IMG/VR virus record: IMGVR_UViG_3300020056_002272
Span: 20,662 to 84,661 of that record
DNA: 64,000 nt
Source of the DNA: a virus
Direction: 5' to 3' (one strand)
Part shown: positions 37,780 through 46,207 of the stretch, piece after piece
Numbering within the stretch: the stretch's first letter is position 1
Layout: each line of letters starts with the position of its first letter
Notes under the pieces: generated by a model
The model's database searches: none
The model's input: the letters and a program-made list of their open reading frames with translations, nothing else
Told to the model about the DNA's origin: nothing
Translations under genes and position numbers: made by a program

Positions 37780-38630
37780 TGTTTGAGCTTGGAAACGGAA
37801 TAGATATATCAGCTGTAAAAAGCAAACGCTTTGGCCAAGTTATGGAGTTCTATAATCGTATAGGATTTTTTGATCGATTTCCCCATTTTACAGTAAATGG
37901 ATTTCCAATATACTTTGACATTACTAAAAAAAGAATTGGTATAAATTTAAGTTCGGGAGCAGATAGCACCTTGTTAGCATACTTGCTTTGCGAAGCTATC
38001 AAAAAAACAGATTGTGATATAAAAATATTTCCTATTACATTTGCACGCCACTGGGAACATAATAAATGGAACGAAGATGCTAAAACAGCAGTGTATGAAG
38101 ATCTTGCAGAGAGATATCCGCAGATTATACAACCTCAACTTTGGACAATGTTGCCAACTGCATATGAGTTTACACCTGTTAGCATGTTAATGTTCAACGA
38201 TGATTATACAAAACCAAGAGAATTAATTGAAATGGATGCAAAAATAGAATTGTTTCATTTTATGGAGTATAATACCTGGGCAGCAAGACATTATGAATTA
38301 GGAGTAATGTATAATGGTAGTAATGTTGTGCCTGAAGTAGAACTTTCGTCTATGCCTGTTCATAGAAAACACGAAACTTTGACAGCAGGTGATCAGCTAG
38401 AGGTAGTTGCGCCAATTGAAAAGTTTGGTGCAAATTTTGTGCAGGCAAATCCTTTTGGTTTGATTGAAAAGGATTGGGTTATTGCACATTATGATTATTT
38501 CGGTATCACAGATTTATTAGAAAAAACAGTGAGTTGCGAAGCAACACTTCATGGTTGCGGAGCATGTTTTCATTGTGATGAAAGGGCTTGGGCTATAAAA
38601 AATAAAAATAGGATTTTAGATGCATTATGA
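37779..38630 (+). CDS. QueC-like PP-loop ATP pyrophosphatase
   Basis: 283 residues from the ATG at 37779, which overlaps the previous stop as TAATG; an in-frame TTG at 37740 is rejected. LSSGADSTLL (57-66) is the PP-loop that binds ATP. C253 and the CGACFHCDERAW segment (C260, C263, C266) resemble the zinc site of QueC, which converts carboxydeazaguanine to preQ0. It is larger than typical QueC, with an extra N-terminal segment, and is paralogous to the gene at 39192. It may be a true QueC or another amide-, nitrile- or thio-forming PP-loop enzyme of the surrounding pathway. Confidence 0.65.
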   Translation: MFELGNGIDISAVKSKRFGQVMEFYNRIGFFDRFPHFTVNGFPIYFDITKKRIGINLSSGADSTLLAYLLCEAIKKTDCDIKIFPITFARHWEHNKWNEDAKTAVYEDLAERYPQIIQPQLWTMLPTAYEFTPVSMLMFNDDYTKPRELIEMDAKIELFHFMEYNTWAARHYELGVMYNGSNVVPEVELSSMPVHRKHETLTAGDQLEVVAPIEKFGANFVQANPFGLIEKDWVIAHYDYFGITDLLEKTVSCEATLHGCGACFHCDERAWAIKNKNRILDAL

Positions 38631-39199
38631 ACTCCAGCATTGTAACTGTCAATCTATATAGCGGTAGGAAATTACACGAATATTATAATCCGCATACTTG
38701 GGATACTTTCTGGAATACAATTAAACATTTAAAATATGCTGACAAAGTTCATTTAGTATGTTATATTGGTATTGTGCAATTAATGGAATTATCTGATTTA
38801 GTCAAAGCAGTAATAGATTTGGAGTGTGATACAGTGCAGTTTGTAATATTAGAAAAGGAACAAAATCCTGCATTGTTATATGAAAAATTTGAGTCACATG
38901 TCAACGGAGAAATTGCGATTGCAAAAAATATTGTAAAAAAATTTACAAACAAACGCTATCAAAATTTTAATGAAACAAAATTATTAAACACATATAACAA
39001 TAATACTTGGGATGATGTTGTAGCACTTAAAAATTTATTAATAAGTTTAGAAGAATTATTCCAAAATCCTGTAAAAAACAGTGACGAATATTGGAGACAA
39101 TTCACAGATATGTTAGTAAGCAATTTAGAAACTAAAAATATAAACGATTATGTAGATAGTTATAAACTAGTTGGAGGCGAAATATATTCAAATGTTTGA
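38627..39199 (+). CDS. Protein of unknown function between two QueC-like genes
   Basis: 190 residues, starting in an ATGA overlap with the first QueC-like gene and overlapping the second by 8 bases. The first half alternates hydrophobic strands and helices (KVHLVCYIGIVQLMELSDLV, then TVQFVILEKEQNP), suggesting a small alpha/beta fold. The second half is helical and polar. No catalytic motif or membrane segment is evident. Its placement between the paralogous PP-loop genes suggests a partner subunit. Confidence 0.65.
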   Translation: MNSSIVTVNLYSGRKLHEYYNPHTWDTFWNTIKHLKYADKVHLVCYIGIVQLMELSDLVKAVIDLECDTVQFVILEKEQNPALLYEKFESHVNGEIAIAKNIVKKFTNKRYQNFNETKLLNTYNNNTWDDVVALKNLLISLEELFQNPVKNSDEYWRQFTDMLVSNLETKNINDYVDSYKLVGGEIYSNV

Positions 39200-40016
39200 A
39201 CAAAACAATAAACTATATGACAAATTGCACAAAGATTTGATACGAACAAATATAAATGGATTAGACATAATGTTTGATTCAAAATGGAAGCGTATTGGCG
39301 TAAATTTGAGCGGCGGCGCTGATAGTTGTTTGCTTACTTATTTGCTCTGTAAAATTATATCGGATAATAATTTAGATACAAAGATTGATGTAATTACATA
39401 TCAACGATGTTGGGAAACTAGACCATGGCAAGGGTATGTAAGTTTAGAAGTTTATAATTATCTATGTAATTTATTCCCAAATATATTAGCAAATAGATAT
39501 ACTACTTTTATACCTCCAGAATTGGAACACGGTGCTATTGGTCCTATAATAAACGGCAGAAGTGTGGACCAAGTAATTGTTGGTAGTTTTAATAAATTTG
39601 CATCATGGAATTATAACTTAGATGCAGTTTTTAATGCAACTAGTAAAAATCCAGATGATACTCGCAGTGATCGTATGCAAAATAGAGATAAAGATGCAGC
39701 AGACGGAAAGCTAATAGACTTGTGGATTTATGCAAATAAACTTAATACAGTATTTGCTCATCCTTTTAGATTTGTAAAAAAAGATTGGATTGTAGCTCAG
39801 TATCATATTTTTGAGATTTTAGATTTATATAATACAACACGCAGTTGTGAAGGAGATATAAATCATAATCATGCAGTATCTGATGTTTGCAAGGATTTTA
39901 CAGAATATTCAGACGGTATGCATATTCCAATATGTAACGAATGTTGGTGGTGCGAAGAAAGAACCTGGGCAGAATCGCAAGTTGAAAATGTAATTAAGGA
40001 AATATATGAGCTTTGA
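39192..40016 (+). CDS. QueC-like PP-loop ATP pyrophosphatase, second copy
   Basis: 274 residues from the ATG at 39192; GGAGG at 39173-39177 precedes it at a rather long distance, and an in-frame TTG at 39171 is less likely. LSGGADSCLL (39-48) is the PP-loop. The C-terminal CNECWWCEERTW parallels the zinc segment of the first copy and of QueC. A longer insert lies before it (SCEGDINHNH to GMHIP). KKDWIVAQYHIFEILDL matches EKDWVIAHYDYFGITDL of the first copy. The two could form a heterodimer or act on different substrates. It overlaps the next radical SAM gene by 11 bases. Confidence 0.63.
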   Translation: MFEQNNKLYDKLHKDLIRTNINGLDIMFDSKWKRIGVNLSGGADSCLLTYLLCKIISDNNLDTKIDVITYQRCWETRPWQGYVSLEVYNYLCNLFPNILANRYTTFIPPELEHGAIGPIINGRSVDQVIVGSFNKFASWNYNLDAVFNATSKNPDDTRSDRMQNRDKDAADGKLIDLWIYANKLNTVFAHPFRFVKKDWIVAQYHIFEILDLYNTTRSCEGDINHNHAVSDVCKDFTEYSDGMHIPICNECWWCEERTWAESQVENVIKEIYEL

Positions 40017-41181
40017 TACAATAGATTTACTTACCGGAAAGGTATTTCAAGTAACTTGGGACACAGGCAGACGCTGTAATTATGATTGCAGTTATTGTCC
40101 TGCGCATAGGCATGACAATTTTAGTAAACATGCTACACTTGAAGAACTTAAAAATAATGTTGATTTTCTATTTGAATATGTAGATTTGCATATGAACTAT
40201 CTAAAGATAAAAAAAGCAAGTTTTGGTTTTACAGGTGGCGAGCCCACAGTAAATCCAAACTTTATTCCATTCGCACAGTATTTAAAACAGCAGTATGAAG
40301 AAAAATATTCAGATAGTTGGTATGCAGGTTTCGCTCTTACTACTAATGGCGCAATGAGTGAAAAGATGGGCCAAGCAGTAATGGAAAATTTTGGACATGC
40401 TACTGTAAGTTATCATGCCGAAAGCGATAACAAACTGAAACAACAGGTTAAGGACCGTATAAAACAATTTTATTTACAAGGTCCATCACACGAATTTACT
40501 GTAAGTGTCAATGTAATGTTTCATGCTGCTTACTTTGACGAGTGTAAAGAGTTGTGTGATTATTTGCATGAGCTTGGAGTTAGCTACGTTCCTAGAATTA
40601 TAGGAGAAGAGCCAGATAGTAAAAGTAATTTTGCTCATCAATATACTGATGAACAATTAGATTACATGAAAAATTATTGGAAATACAAAAATGAAAAGTT
40701 AAATGAAACAGCTGAGGAAACAAATATTTTAAGTGCGGCAGGAAAAAAGACATCAGAAGGTAAAAAACTAGGATTAACAATAGGACGTCCGTGTTGCGGA
40801 AGTAGAGAAATGTGTCTTAGCAAAGATGGGGAAAGTAGAAATGCTACTTTTGTAGACTTTAGAGAATTCAAGGGCTGGAATTGCAGTGTAAACTGGTTCT
40901 TCCTACATTTAGAACAACAAACAGATAGCATTTACCATCATCAAACCTGTCAAGCTCGGTTTGATAAAACTAGAGGACCTATTGGTAAAATTAGTGAAGG
41001 TAAAAAATTAGTAGAAGATTTACGTAAAAAAATGGAATCCGGAACTTTGCCAACTGTTATTTGTCCGAAACAAACATGCGGTTGTGGACTGTGTGCTCCA
41101 AAAAGTTTATACAAAGATAAATTTTTAGAAGTTTTAGGAAATCATTTAGATTTAGGAGTGTTAGATGATTATAACAGGTAA
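40006..41181 (+). CDS. Radical SAM protein, class C
   Basis: 391 residues. TWDTGRRCNYDCSYCPAHRHD carries the cluster cysteines C24, C28 and C31; FTGGEPT supplies the GGE motif. The C-terminal half has RPCCGSREMC, GWNCSVNWFF, HHQTCQARF and ICPKQTCGCGLC, enough cysteines for one or two auxiliary clusters. The paralogue at 43925-45043 shares the GRxCNYxCSYC and FKGWNC segments. It is coupled to the QueC-like gene upstream and overlaps the SDR gene by 17 bases, so the three probably act in sequence. Confidence 0.85.
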   Translation: MSFDTIDLLTGKVFQVTWDTGRRCNYDCSYCPAHRHDNFSKHATLEELKNNVDFLFEYVDLHMNYLKIKKASFGFTGGEPTVNPNFIPFAQYLKQQYEEKYSDSWYAGFALTTNGAMSEKMGQAVMENFGHATVSYHAESDNKLKQQVKDRIKQFYLQGPSHEFTVSVNVMFHAAYFDECKELCDYLHELGVSYVPRIIGEEPDSKSNFAHQYTDEQLDYMKNYWKYKNEKLNETAEETNILSAAGKKTSEGKKLGLTIGRPCCGSREMCLSKDGESRNATFVDFREFKGWNCSVNWFFLHLEQQTDSIYHHQTCQARFDKTRGPIGKISEGKKLVEDLRKKMESGTLPTVICPKQTCGCGLCAPKSLYKDKFLEVLGNHLDLGVLDDYNR

Positions 41182-41719
41182 CAAGACAGAAGGCGTTGCC
41201 GGCGCTTTAGCAAAATTATATCCTGATGCTGAATTTTGCAGTAGACAAAACGGGTTTGATTTCGGACGTAAAGCCGACCAAGAAAGGCTTGCTGACCTTG
41301 TGTGTCATCATGATATATTTGTAAATTGTGCTGCTTTGTTTAAATTTAATCAGACTACGCTTTTAAACATAGTATATCACAAATGTGTGTTAGAAAAGCA
41401 TAATTGTCACATAATAAATATAGGCAGCACAACGGATCGTGTTAAAAAAGGTGGCGCATGGTTGTATAATGCTGAAAAGAAAGCATTACAAGATTATTCA
41501 AATACATTAGGCTTGACAGGTGTTTGGGCAAGTGGACCAAAAGTAAGTTACATTAGTTTTGGAACATTGAGTAACAATGCAGAAAAGCATCCTGAGCGAA
41601 AATTACTAGATATTGACAAAGCAGCACAATATATAAAATGGATAGTTGAACAACCAAAAGATTTAGTAATTAATGAGCTAAGTATAGATCCTATGCAACC
41701 GGAGTTTTGGCACAAATGA
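41165..41719 (+). CDS. Short-chain dehydrogenase/reductase-like protein
   Basis: 184 residues, shorter than a typical 250-residue SDR. IITGNKTEGVAGALA (2-16) is a degenerate TGxxxGxG dinucleotide loop, NCA near 54-56 matches the NNAG strand, S88 lies in NIGSTTD, and YNAEK (Y101, K105) gives the YxxxK catalytic pair. It would reduce or oxidise a hydroxyl or carbonyl with NAD(P). It has a GGAG ribosome site, overlaps the class C radical SAM gene and ends in an ATGA overlap with the next radical SAM gene. Substrate unknown. Confidence 0.75.
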   Translation: MIITGNKTEGVAGALAKLYPDAEFCSRQNGFDFGRKADQERLADLVCHHDIFVNCAALFKFNQTTLLNIVYHKCVLEKHNCHIINIGSTTDRVKKGGAWLYNAEKKALQDYSNTLGLTGVWASGPKVSYISFGTLSNNAEKHPERKLLDIDKAAQYIKWIVEQPKDLVINELSIDPMQPEFWHK

Positions 41720-42939
41720 ATGACATAGACAAGGTATACTGCCCATTGCCCTTTAGGGCATTAGCATTTAAAGAATTTATAAATGGAAAATTATCAGGTG
41801 CTACGCCTTGCTGTATGATGCTTAACACGCTAGATGACGGATTTGAAGATACAACTAAAAGATTTGAAATACCTAATGTAGAAAATTTAACACCAGATGA
41901 AATTTTCAATAGCGAACGTATGAAAGAACTGCGACAAAACATACTTAATGGTAAAAGAGATTCGGCCTGTAAGGTATGTTGGCAAGCAGAAGACAGAGGC
42001 GTTAAAAGTTATAGAGAATATATGAAGGCCGATGAGGTAAATTTTGAACCTAAATTACGAGAAATAGATCTAAGTATTAGTAATGTTTGTAATTTAGCAT
42101 GTAGAATGTGTGCTCCTACAAATAGCAACTTGTTACAAAAAGATCATAAGTTTTTTAAAGACAATGGTAAGTATGGAGAAATATTAAAAGCAACAAATGG
42201 ACGTTGGTATACTAGTTTTCCATATGATGGCGCAAAATCAAAGCAATGGCACTGGATTGTTGAAAATATACAACACTTAGAAACATTAAAAATGTCAGGC
42301 GGCGAGCCATTTTACGATAGAAAAGTAATAGATCTTTTACAAATGTGTGTTGACAAAGGCTATGCAAAAGATATTTCGCTAGAATTTCACACCAATACTA
42401 TTTGTTTTGACGATAAAATTATTGGATTATTAAAAGAATTTAAAAATAGACACACTTTTAGTATAGACGGAGTTGGAAAAGTATATGAATACATCAGGCA
42501 TCCAGCAACATTTGAGCAGCTTGATGCAAGTTTACAATTATATGTCAAACACATGCCTCAAAAAATGTTGCACATAAATTATGTTGTTTCTATACTTAAT
42601 GTTTTTAGCACAATTGATTTTTTAGACTACATGGAAAGTTTAAATGTTGAATATCATGTGTTTTTCAGCGAGGTATTTCCTAATACCAGAGGCACAGGGT
42701 TGCGGCATTTAAGTTATGATTTACTTGAGCAAGCACACTGCCTTGTTTTAGACAATTTTGACAAATATGGCAAAGAAACTATGGTAAGATTAGAACAAGT
42801 TGTTAAAAATGCAAAAGAAAAATGCAATACAAACCAATCTCTGGCATTAAAAGAGGTAAAATTATTTGATGAAAGTCGTAATCAGTCTTATGAAGATTAT
42901 TTGGATAAAAGAATTTGCGAGTGGTTGAATGGAAAATAA
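41716..42939 (+). CDS. Radical SAM protein, class A
   Basis: 407 residues from the ATG at 41716 (ATGA overlap with the SDR gene). The N-terminal auxiliary region has YCPLPFRAL, TPCCMML and ACKVCWQAEDRG. The core motif is CNLACRMC (C125, C129, C132), followed by MSGGEPF. The N-terminal auxiliary domain gives it the class A architecture. It overlaps the class B gene after it by 11 bases. This A/B pairing also occurs at 35771 with 34709 and at 33432 with 32360. Confidence 0.85.
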   Translation: MNDIDKVYCPLPFRALAFKEFINGKLSGATPCCMMLNTLDDGFEDTTKRFEIPNVENLTPDEIFNSERMKELRQNILNGKRDSACKVCWQAEDRGVKSYREYMKADEVNFEPKLREIDLSISNVCNLACRMCAPTNSNLLQKDHKFFKDNGKYGEILKATNGRWYTSFPYDGAKSKQWHWIVENIQHLETLKMSGGEPFYDRKVIDLLQMCVDKGYAKDISLEFHTNTICFDDKIIGLLKEFKNRHTFSIDGVGKVYEYIRHPATFEQLDASLQLYVKHMPQKMLHINYVVSILNVFSTIDFLDYMESLNVEYHVFFSEVFPNTRGTGLRHLSYDLLEQAHCLVLDNFDKYGKETMVRLEQVVKNAKEKCNTNQSLALKEVKLFDESRNQSYEDYLDKRICEWLNGK

Positions 42940-43894
42940 CGCTTGGTCTACTAAAACACTAGAATGGATAGATATAGAACTTACCAGTTTTTGCAATATC
43001 AGGTGTAAAGGCTGTTTTAGAGTCCTATCGGAACATGCAGATAAAATTTTAAACACAACCTACTTAGATTTAGAAACAATACAAAATAAATTTAAAAAAG
43101 AAATGTTTCCAAACATAAGAATAATTAATTTTTGCGGAAGTGTAGACGAACCTTGCAGCCATCCCCAATTTTTTGATATTGTAAAACACTTTGCAACATG
43201 GAATTGCCACATCAATATTGCCACCAATGGTAGTTTACGAACAACACAATGGTGGGAAACACTTGCAAAAATACTGCCTAAAAGTCATAGAGTAACTTGG
43301 GGCATTGATGGTAGTGATGAACTGTCTGAAGTGTATAGAGAAGGTAGTAATTTCAAAAAAGTCCAAGAAAATTTTAGGGCTTTTATTAAAGCAGGCGGAC
43401 AAAGTGTATGGCAATTTATTAGTTTTGAGCATAATGAACATCAACTTGAATCTGCAAAAAAACAAGCAAAAGACGAAGGGTTTAAAGATTTCAAAACTAT
43501 AATCAGTCATAGAGAAGATACAAAAGATATTAAACACAAAAGAGAAAAAAGAGATCCAAATCCTCAGCCTCGTCCTTGCATTAGTTGCAAGTATGCCAAT
43601 CAAAAAAGGATCTTTGTAAATCATATGGGCAATGTAATACCTTGTTGTCACTTAAACAGTAAAATGTTAGAGTTTCCTGTAAGCGGTGCTATACATGATA
43701 AATTTGAGAATTTATTGATTGAACATGATTACGAAAATGATATAAATTTAAAAAATGTTAGTATTGAGCAGGCAATGAACGGCAAAATATGGAATGACAT
43801 ACAATCTAGTTGGACAGATAATGAACGTATACCTCGTTGCGAGCATGTATGTGCAGAAAAGAAGAGAGATAAGTTTTTAAAAGAAAAACTTTGA
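42929..43894 (+). CDS. Radical SAM/SPASM-like protein, class B
   Basis: 321 residues. LTSFCNIRCKGCFR has C22, C26 and C29. GSVDEP replaces GGEP, and SFEHNEHQLESAKKQA is the class B segment. The C-terminal CISCKYANQKRIFVNHMG, IPCCHLNSK and CEHVCAEKK form a SPASM-like region. It is the shortest class B copy because the lysine-rich linker of the others is reduced. Its TGA stop lies inside the -35 box of the promoter for the next gene, so the operon may end or be boosted here. Confidence 0.84.
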   Translation: MENNAWSTKTLEWIDIELTSFCNIRCKGCFRVLSEHADKILNTTYLDLETIQNKFKKEMFPNIRIINFCGSVDEPCSHPQFFDIVKHFATWNCHINIATNGSLRTTQWWETLAKILPKSHRVTWGIDGSDELSEVYREGSNFKKVQENFRAFIKAGGQSVWQFISFEHNEHQLESAKKQAKDEGFKDFKTIISHREDTKDIKHKREKRDPNPQPRPCISCKYANQKRIFVNHMGNVIPCCHLNSKMLEFPVSGAIHDKFENLLIEHDYENDINLKNVSIEQAMNGKIWNDIQSSWTDNERIPRCEHVCAEKKRDKFLKEKL

Positions 43895-43919
43895 CAAAAA
43901 TAGCATTGGTTAGTATAAT
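43891..43919 (+). promoter_or_regulatory. Sigma-70-type promoter TTGACA-N17-TATAAT, leaderless context
   Basis: Perfect -35 (43891-43896), 17-base spacer and perfect -10 (43914-43919). The ATG of the next gene is at 43925, only 5 bases after the -10, so transcription should start at about the ATG. The -35 contains the stop codon of the upstream gene. Confidence 0.82.
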
Positions 43920-43924
43920 ATAAT

Positions 43925-45043
43925 ATGAGCGAAGATCTAAAATGGAGTAACTATGATTTCACCAAAATCCCCTTTGACAATATTGTGTCTGTTGGGCAAC
44001 GCACTTTGCTGTATCGTGATATTTTTACTGTATCCTGGTTACTGGGCAGATTTTGCAACTACCGTTGCTCTTACTGCTGGCCCTACGCCAGAAGTGATCG
44101 TAAAGACCACCGACCTACCGAGCTCTGTTTACTCACAGTGGATGAAATTAAACGACAAGCCCGGAATAACGGATTTAATAGCTTTCATTTTAGCCTTAGT
44201 GGGGGTGAACCTACTTTTCATCCCGGTTATCTGGACATACTTAGCCACCTTGCTGAAGATGTAGATAACACTAATTATACCAGTGTTCATATGACATCAA
44301 ACTGTTCAAGAAATATGAAATGGTTTGAAACTTATGTAGAACGTGCAAAACCCTTTCATAGAGCAAGTATTACAGCAAGTTTGCACACAGAACATTTAGA
44401 TACAAAGGAGAAGATGCAGGACTTTGCAGACAAGTTAATCCTGTGTCAAGAGCATGATGTTCAAATTACAATTAACATGGTTATGGTGCCTGAATGGTTT
44501 GAAAGAGACTGGGAAAATGCACTGTTCTTTCATGAGCAAGGAATCAACGTTACCCTCAAACCACAATCGGATCCTACTGCATCACGTGTGGTCGACGGAT
44601 ATAAAGAAGAAGATTTAAAACGACTTTGGAATGGAATGCCACAACGTGCATACACAGAGAGCAAACGTAAATGGTCTGATCGTCCTAAGCCTAAATTTGA
44701 AATACCAAAAGATGTTATGCATAAGCCAGATGCTAGTGTGCCATGGCATTTTCAAGTAGAATTTAGAGATAGTGAAGGCAAGGCATGGTATATGGATCAA
44801 GCAGAACGTTTTAATGCATTTAACTTCAACAAATTCAAAGGATGGAATTGTAATGCAGGTTATCAAGGTATTATTATACGTGAACCTGATGGCAGTATAA
44901 AACGTTCCTATAGTTGTCATGACGTGCCTTTGGGAAATATAGAAACAGGATTTAAATTGTTTGATAAAGCAATGCCCTGTATTACAAATAGTTGTGTAAG
45001 TAGTGCAGATAGTAAGATACCTAAAAGGAAAGTAAATCAGTAA
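43925..45043 (+). CDS. Radical SAM protein, class C
   Basis: 372 residues. GRFCNYRCSYCWPYARSDRKD contains C44, C48 and C51; LSGGEPTFHP is the GGE motif. Fewer auxiliary cysteines are present than in the class C paralogue at 40006: GWNCNAGYQG, SYSCHD and MPCITNSCVSS near the end. The base composition around 43950-44250 is less AT-rich than its neighbours, and a long open frame exists there in another phase. It is driven by its own perfect promoter and the mRNA would be leaderless. It is the last radical SAM gene before the acyl-carrier cassette. Confidence 0.84.
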   Translation: MSEDLKWSNYDFTKIPFDNIVSVGQRTLLYRDIFTVSWLLGRFCNYRCSYCWPYARSDRKDHRPTELCLLTVDEIKRQARNNGFNSFHFSLSGGEPTFHPGYLDILSHLAEDVDNTNYTSVHMTSNCSRNMKWFETYVERAKPFHRASITASLHTEHLDTKEKMQDFADKLILCQEHDVQITINMVMVPEWFERDWENALFFHEQGINVTLKPQSDPTASRVVDGYKEEDLKRLWNGMPQRAYTESKRKWSDRPKPKFEIPKDVMHKPDASVPWHFQVEFRDSEGKAWYMDQAERFNAFNFNKFKGWNCNAGYQGIIIREPDGSIKRSYSCHDVPLGNIETGFKLFDKAMPCITNSCVSSADSKIPKRKVNQ

Positions 45044-45075
45044 AATCTAGGTATATATAATGAAAGGAATAAAAT

Positions 45076-45309
45076 ATGACTGACATAGCCGAAAGAGTAA
45101 AAAAAGTTATAAAGGAATCATTAGCTAAAGATTCAGTGACTGAATCATCTAATTTTATAGACGACTTAGGCGCCGATAGTCTTGATGTCGTAGAGATTGT
45201 AATGGATTTAGAAGAGGAATTTGGCATTACAATTGAAGATACTGATGCCGAACATATAAGAACTGTAGGCGATGCTATTGAATTTTTGGAAAAAATATTA
45301 AATACATAA
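45076..45309 (+). CDS. acpP: Acyl carrier protein
   Basis: 77 residues, the normal length. GADSLD (S35) is the 4'-phosphopantetheine attachment motif in its standard place after helix 1, and the protein is very acidic. It would carry acyl chains as thioesters in the cytoplasm. The AAGGAA ribosome site is good; a TATAAT at 45056-45061 may be part of a promoter, but no convincing -35 accompanies it. Two membrane desaturase genes and hydroxylase-like genes follow closely, so the cassette may act on carrier-bound or membrane acyl groups. It depends on a host phosphopantetheinyl transferase; none is seen here. Confidence 0.92.
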   Translation: MTDIAERVKKVIKESLAKDSVTESSNFIDDLGADSLDVVEIVMDLEEEFGITIEDTDAEHIRTVGDAIEFLEKILNT

Positions 45310-45322
45310 TATAGGACAATAA

Positions 45323-46048
45323 ATGATCAAATATTCTCATGCTATTTTTATTTTACAAATAATTGCTTATTGTAGTATTATACCAATGTTGTTATATGCA
45401 GATTGGTATCATTATATTATAGCAATTTTAATTTATTTTTTAAATGGTTGTTTAGGAATGATAATGGGATATCATAGACTTGTCACTCATAGAAGTTTTG
45501 AAGCACCGGTATGGTTTGAAAAAATGATTGTATTGTTTGCTACAATTGGTTTAACTGGACCTGCTATTGATTGGGTAGCAATACACAAAGCGCATCACAG
45601 ATATGCTGATACAGAAAAAGATCCACACTCCCCAGATTATTTAGGAAAATTTAGAGTGCATTTTTTGACTATGTTTGCAAACGTTAATCCAAAATATGCA
45701 GGCCGCATTCTCAAAAATACATTTTATAGGTTTCAGCGCAAATATTATTTTTTAATCAATATATTGTATGCTGTATGTCTTTATGCTGTTGACCCGTTTG
45801 CTGTAATTTATGCTTGGTTATTTCCTGCTGCATTAGTGATAGGGTTTGGCACAGCTATCTTGAGCACTTCGCACAGGAAAAACAAGCCGCATAATGATTT
45901 TATATTAGCAATATTGACTTGGGGTGATGCATTCCATGAGGAGCATCACGATCATCCTAATAAAGCAAGATTACACAAATGGGATATCACAGGAATAATT
46001 ATTGAAACTTTTTTCAAAACTAAATACACAACAAAAGATGCAAATTGA
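45323..46048 (+). CDS. Membrane fatty acid desaturase
   Basis: 241 residues. The three histidine boxes of acyl-CoA/acyl-lipid desaturases are present: HRLVTH (51-56), HKAHH (88-92) and HEEHH (205-209), which hold the di-iron centre. Hydrophobic segments near 7-27, 29-48, 68-82, 142-155 and 163-180 would anchor it in the membrane. It starts 13 bases after the acyl carrier protein gene with an AGGA ribosome site. Delta-9-type activity is the likeliest, as in bacterial stearoyl-CoA desaturase homologues. Regioselectivity and substrate carrier are inference. Confidence 0.88.
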   Translation: MIKYSHAIFILQIIAYCSIIPMLLYADWYHYIIAILIYFLNGCLGMIMGYHRLVTHRSFEAPVWFEKMIVLFATIGLTGPAIDWVAIHKAHHRYADTEKDPHSPDYLGKFRVHFLTMFANVNPKYAGRILKNTFYRFQRKYYFLINILYAVCLYAVDPFAVIYAWLFPAALVIGFGTAILSTSHRKNKPHNDFILAILTWGDAFHEEHHDHPNKARLHKWDITGIIIETFFKTKYTTKDAN

Positions 46049-46054
46049 GGATAT

Positions 46055-46207
46055 ATGGGCTGGAAAGGCATAGGAATCAAACCTAATCAGTTGTCTTTTT
46101 GGCAGATAGATTATGCAATAAGATACGGCATACTTTTTAAAAACTTAGAGGAATTAGATGAATACCTGGAAAAAAAGAACCGAATTACCTGTATACAAAC
46201 AGCTTAA
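46055..46207 (+). CDS. Possible 50-residue protein overlapping the next gene
   Basis: An ATG at 46055 preceded by GAGG at 46047-46050 opens a 50-codon frame (MGWKGIGIKPNQLSFWQ start) that fills the 109-base gap after the desaturase gene. It overlaps the hydroxylase-like gene by 50 bases. Its composition is protein-like, with one cysteine near the end. The GAGGA site inside it belongs to the next gene. It could instead be an untranslated spacer. Confidence 0.4.
   Translation: MGWKGIGIKPNQLSFWQIDYAIRYGILFKNLEELDEYLEKKNRITCIQTA

Noticed and set aside
43953-44264. A 103-codon plus-strand frame inside the class C radical SAM gene
   Set aside because: It begins with a hydrophobic stretch that looks like a membrane protein, but it lies fully within a gene whose frame contains CX3CX2C and GGEPT, and has no ribosome site of its own.
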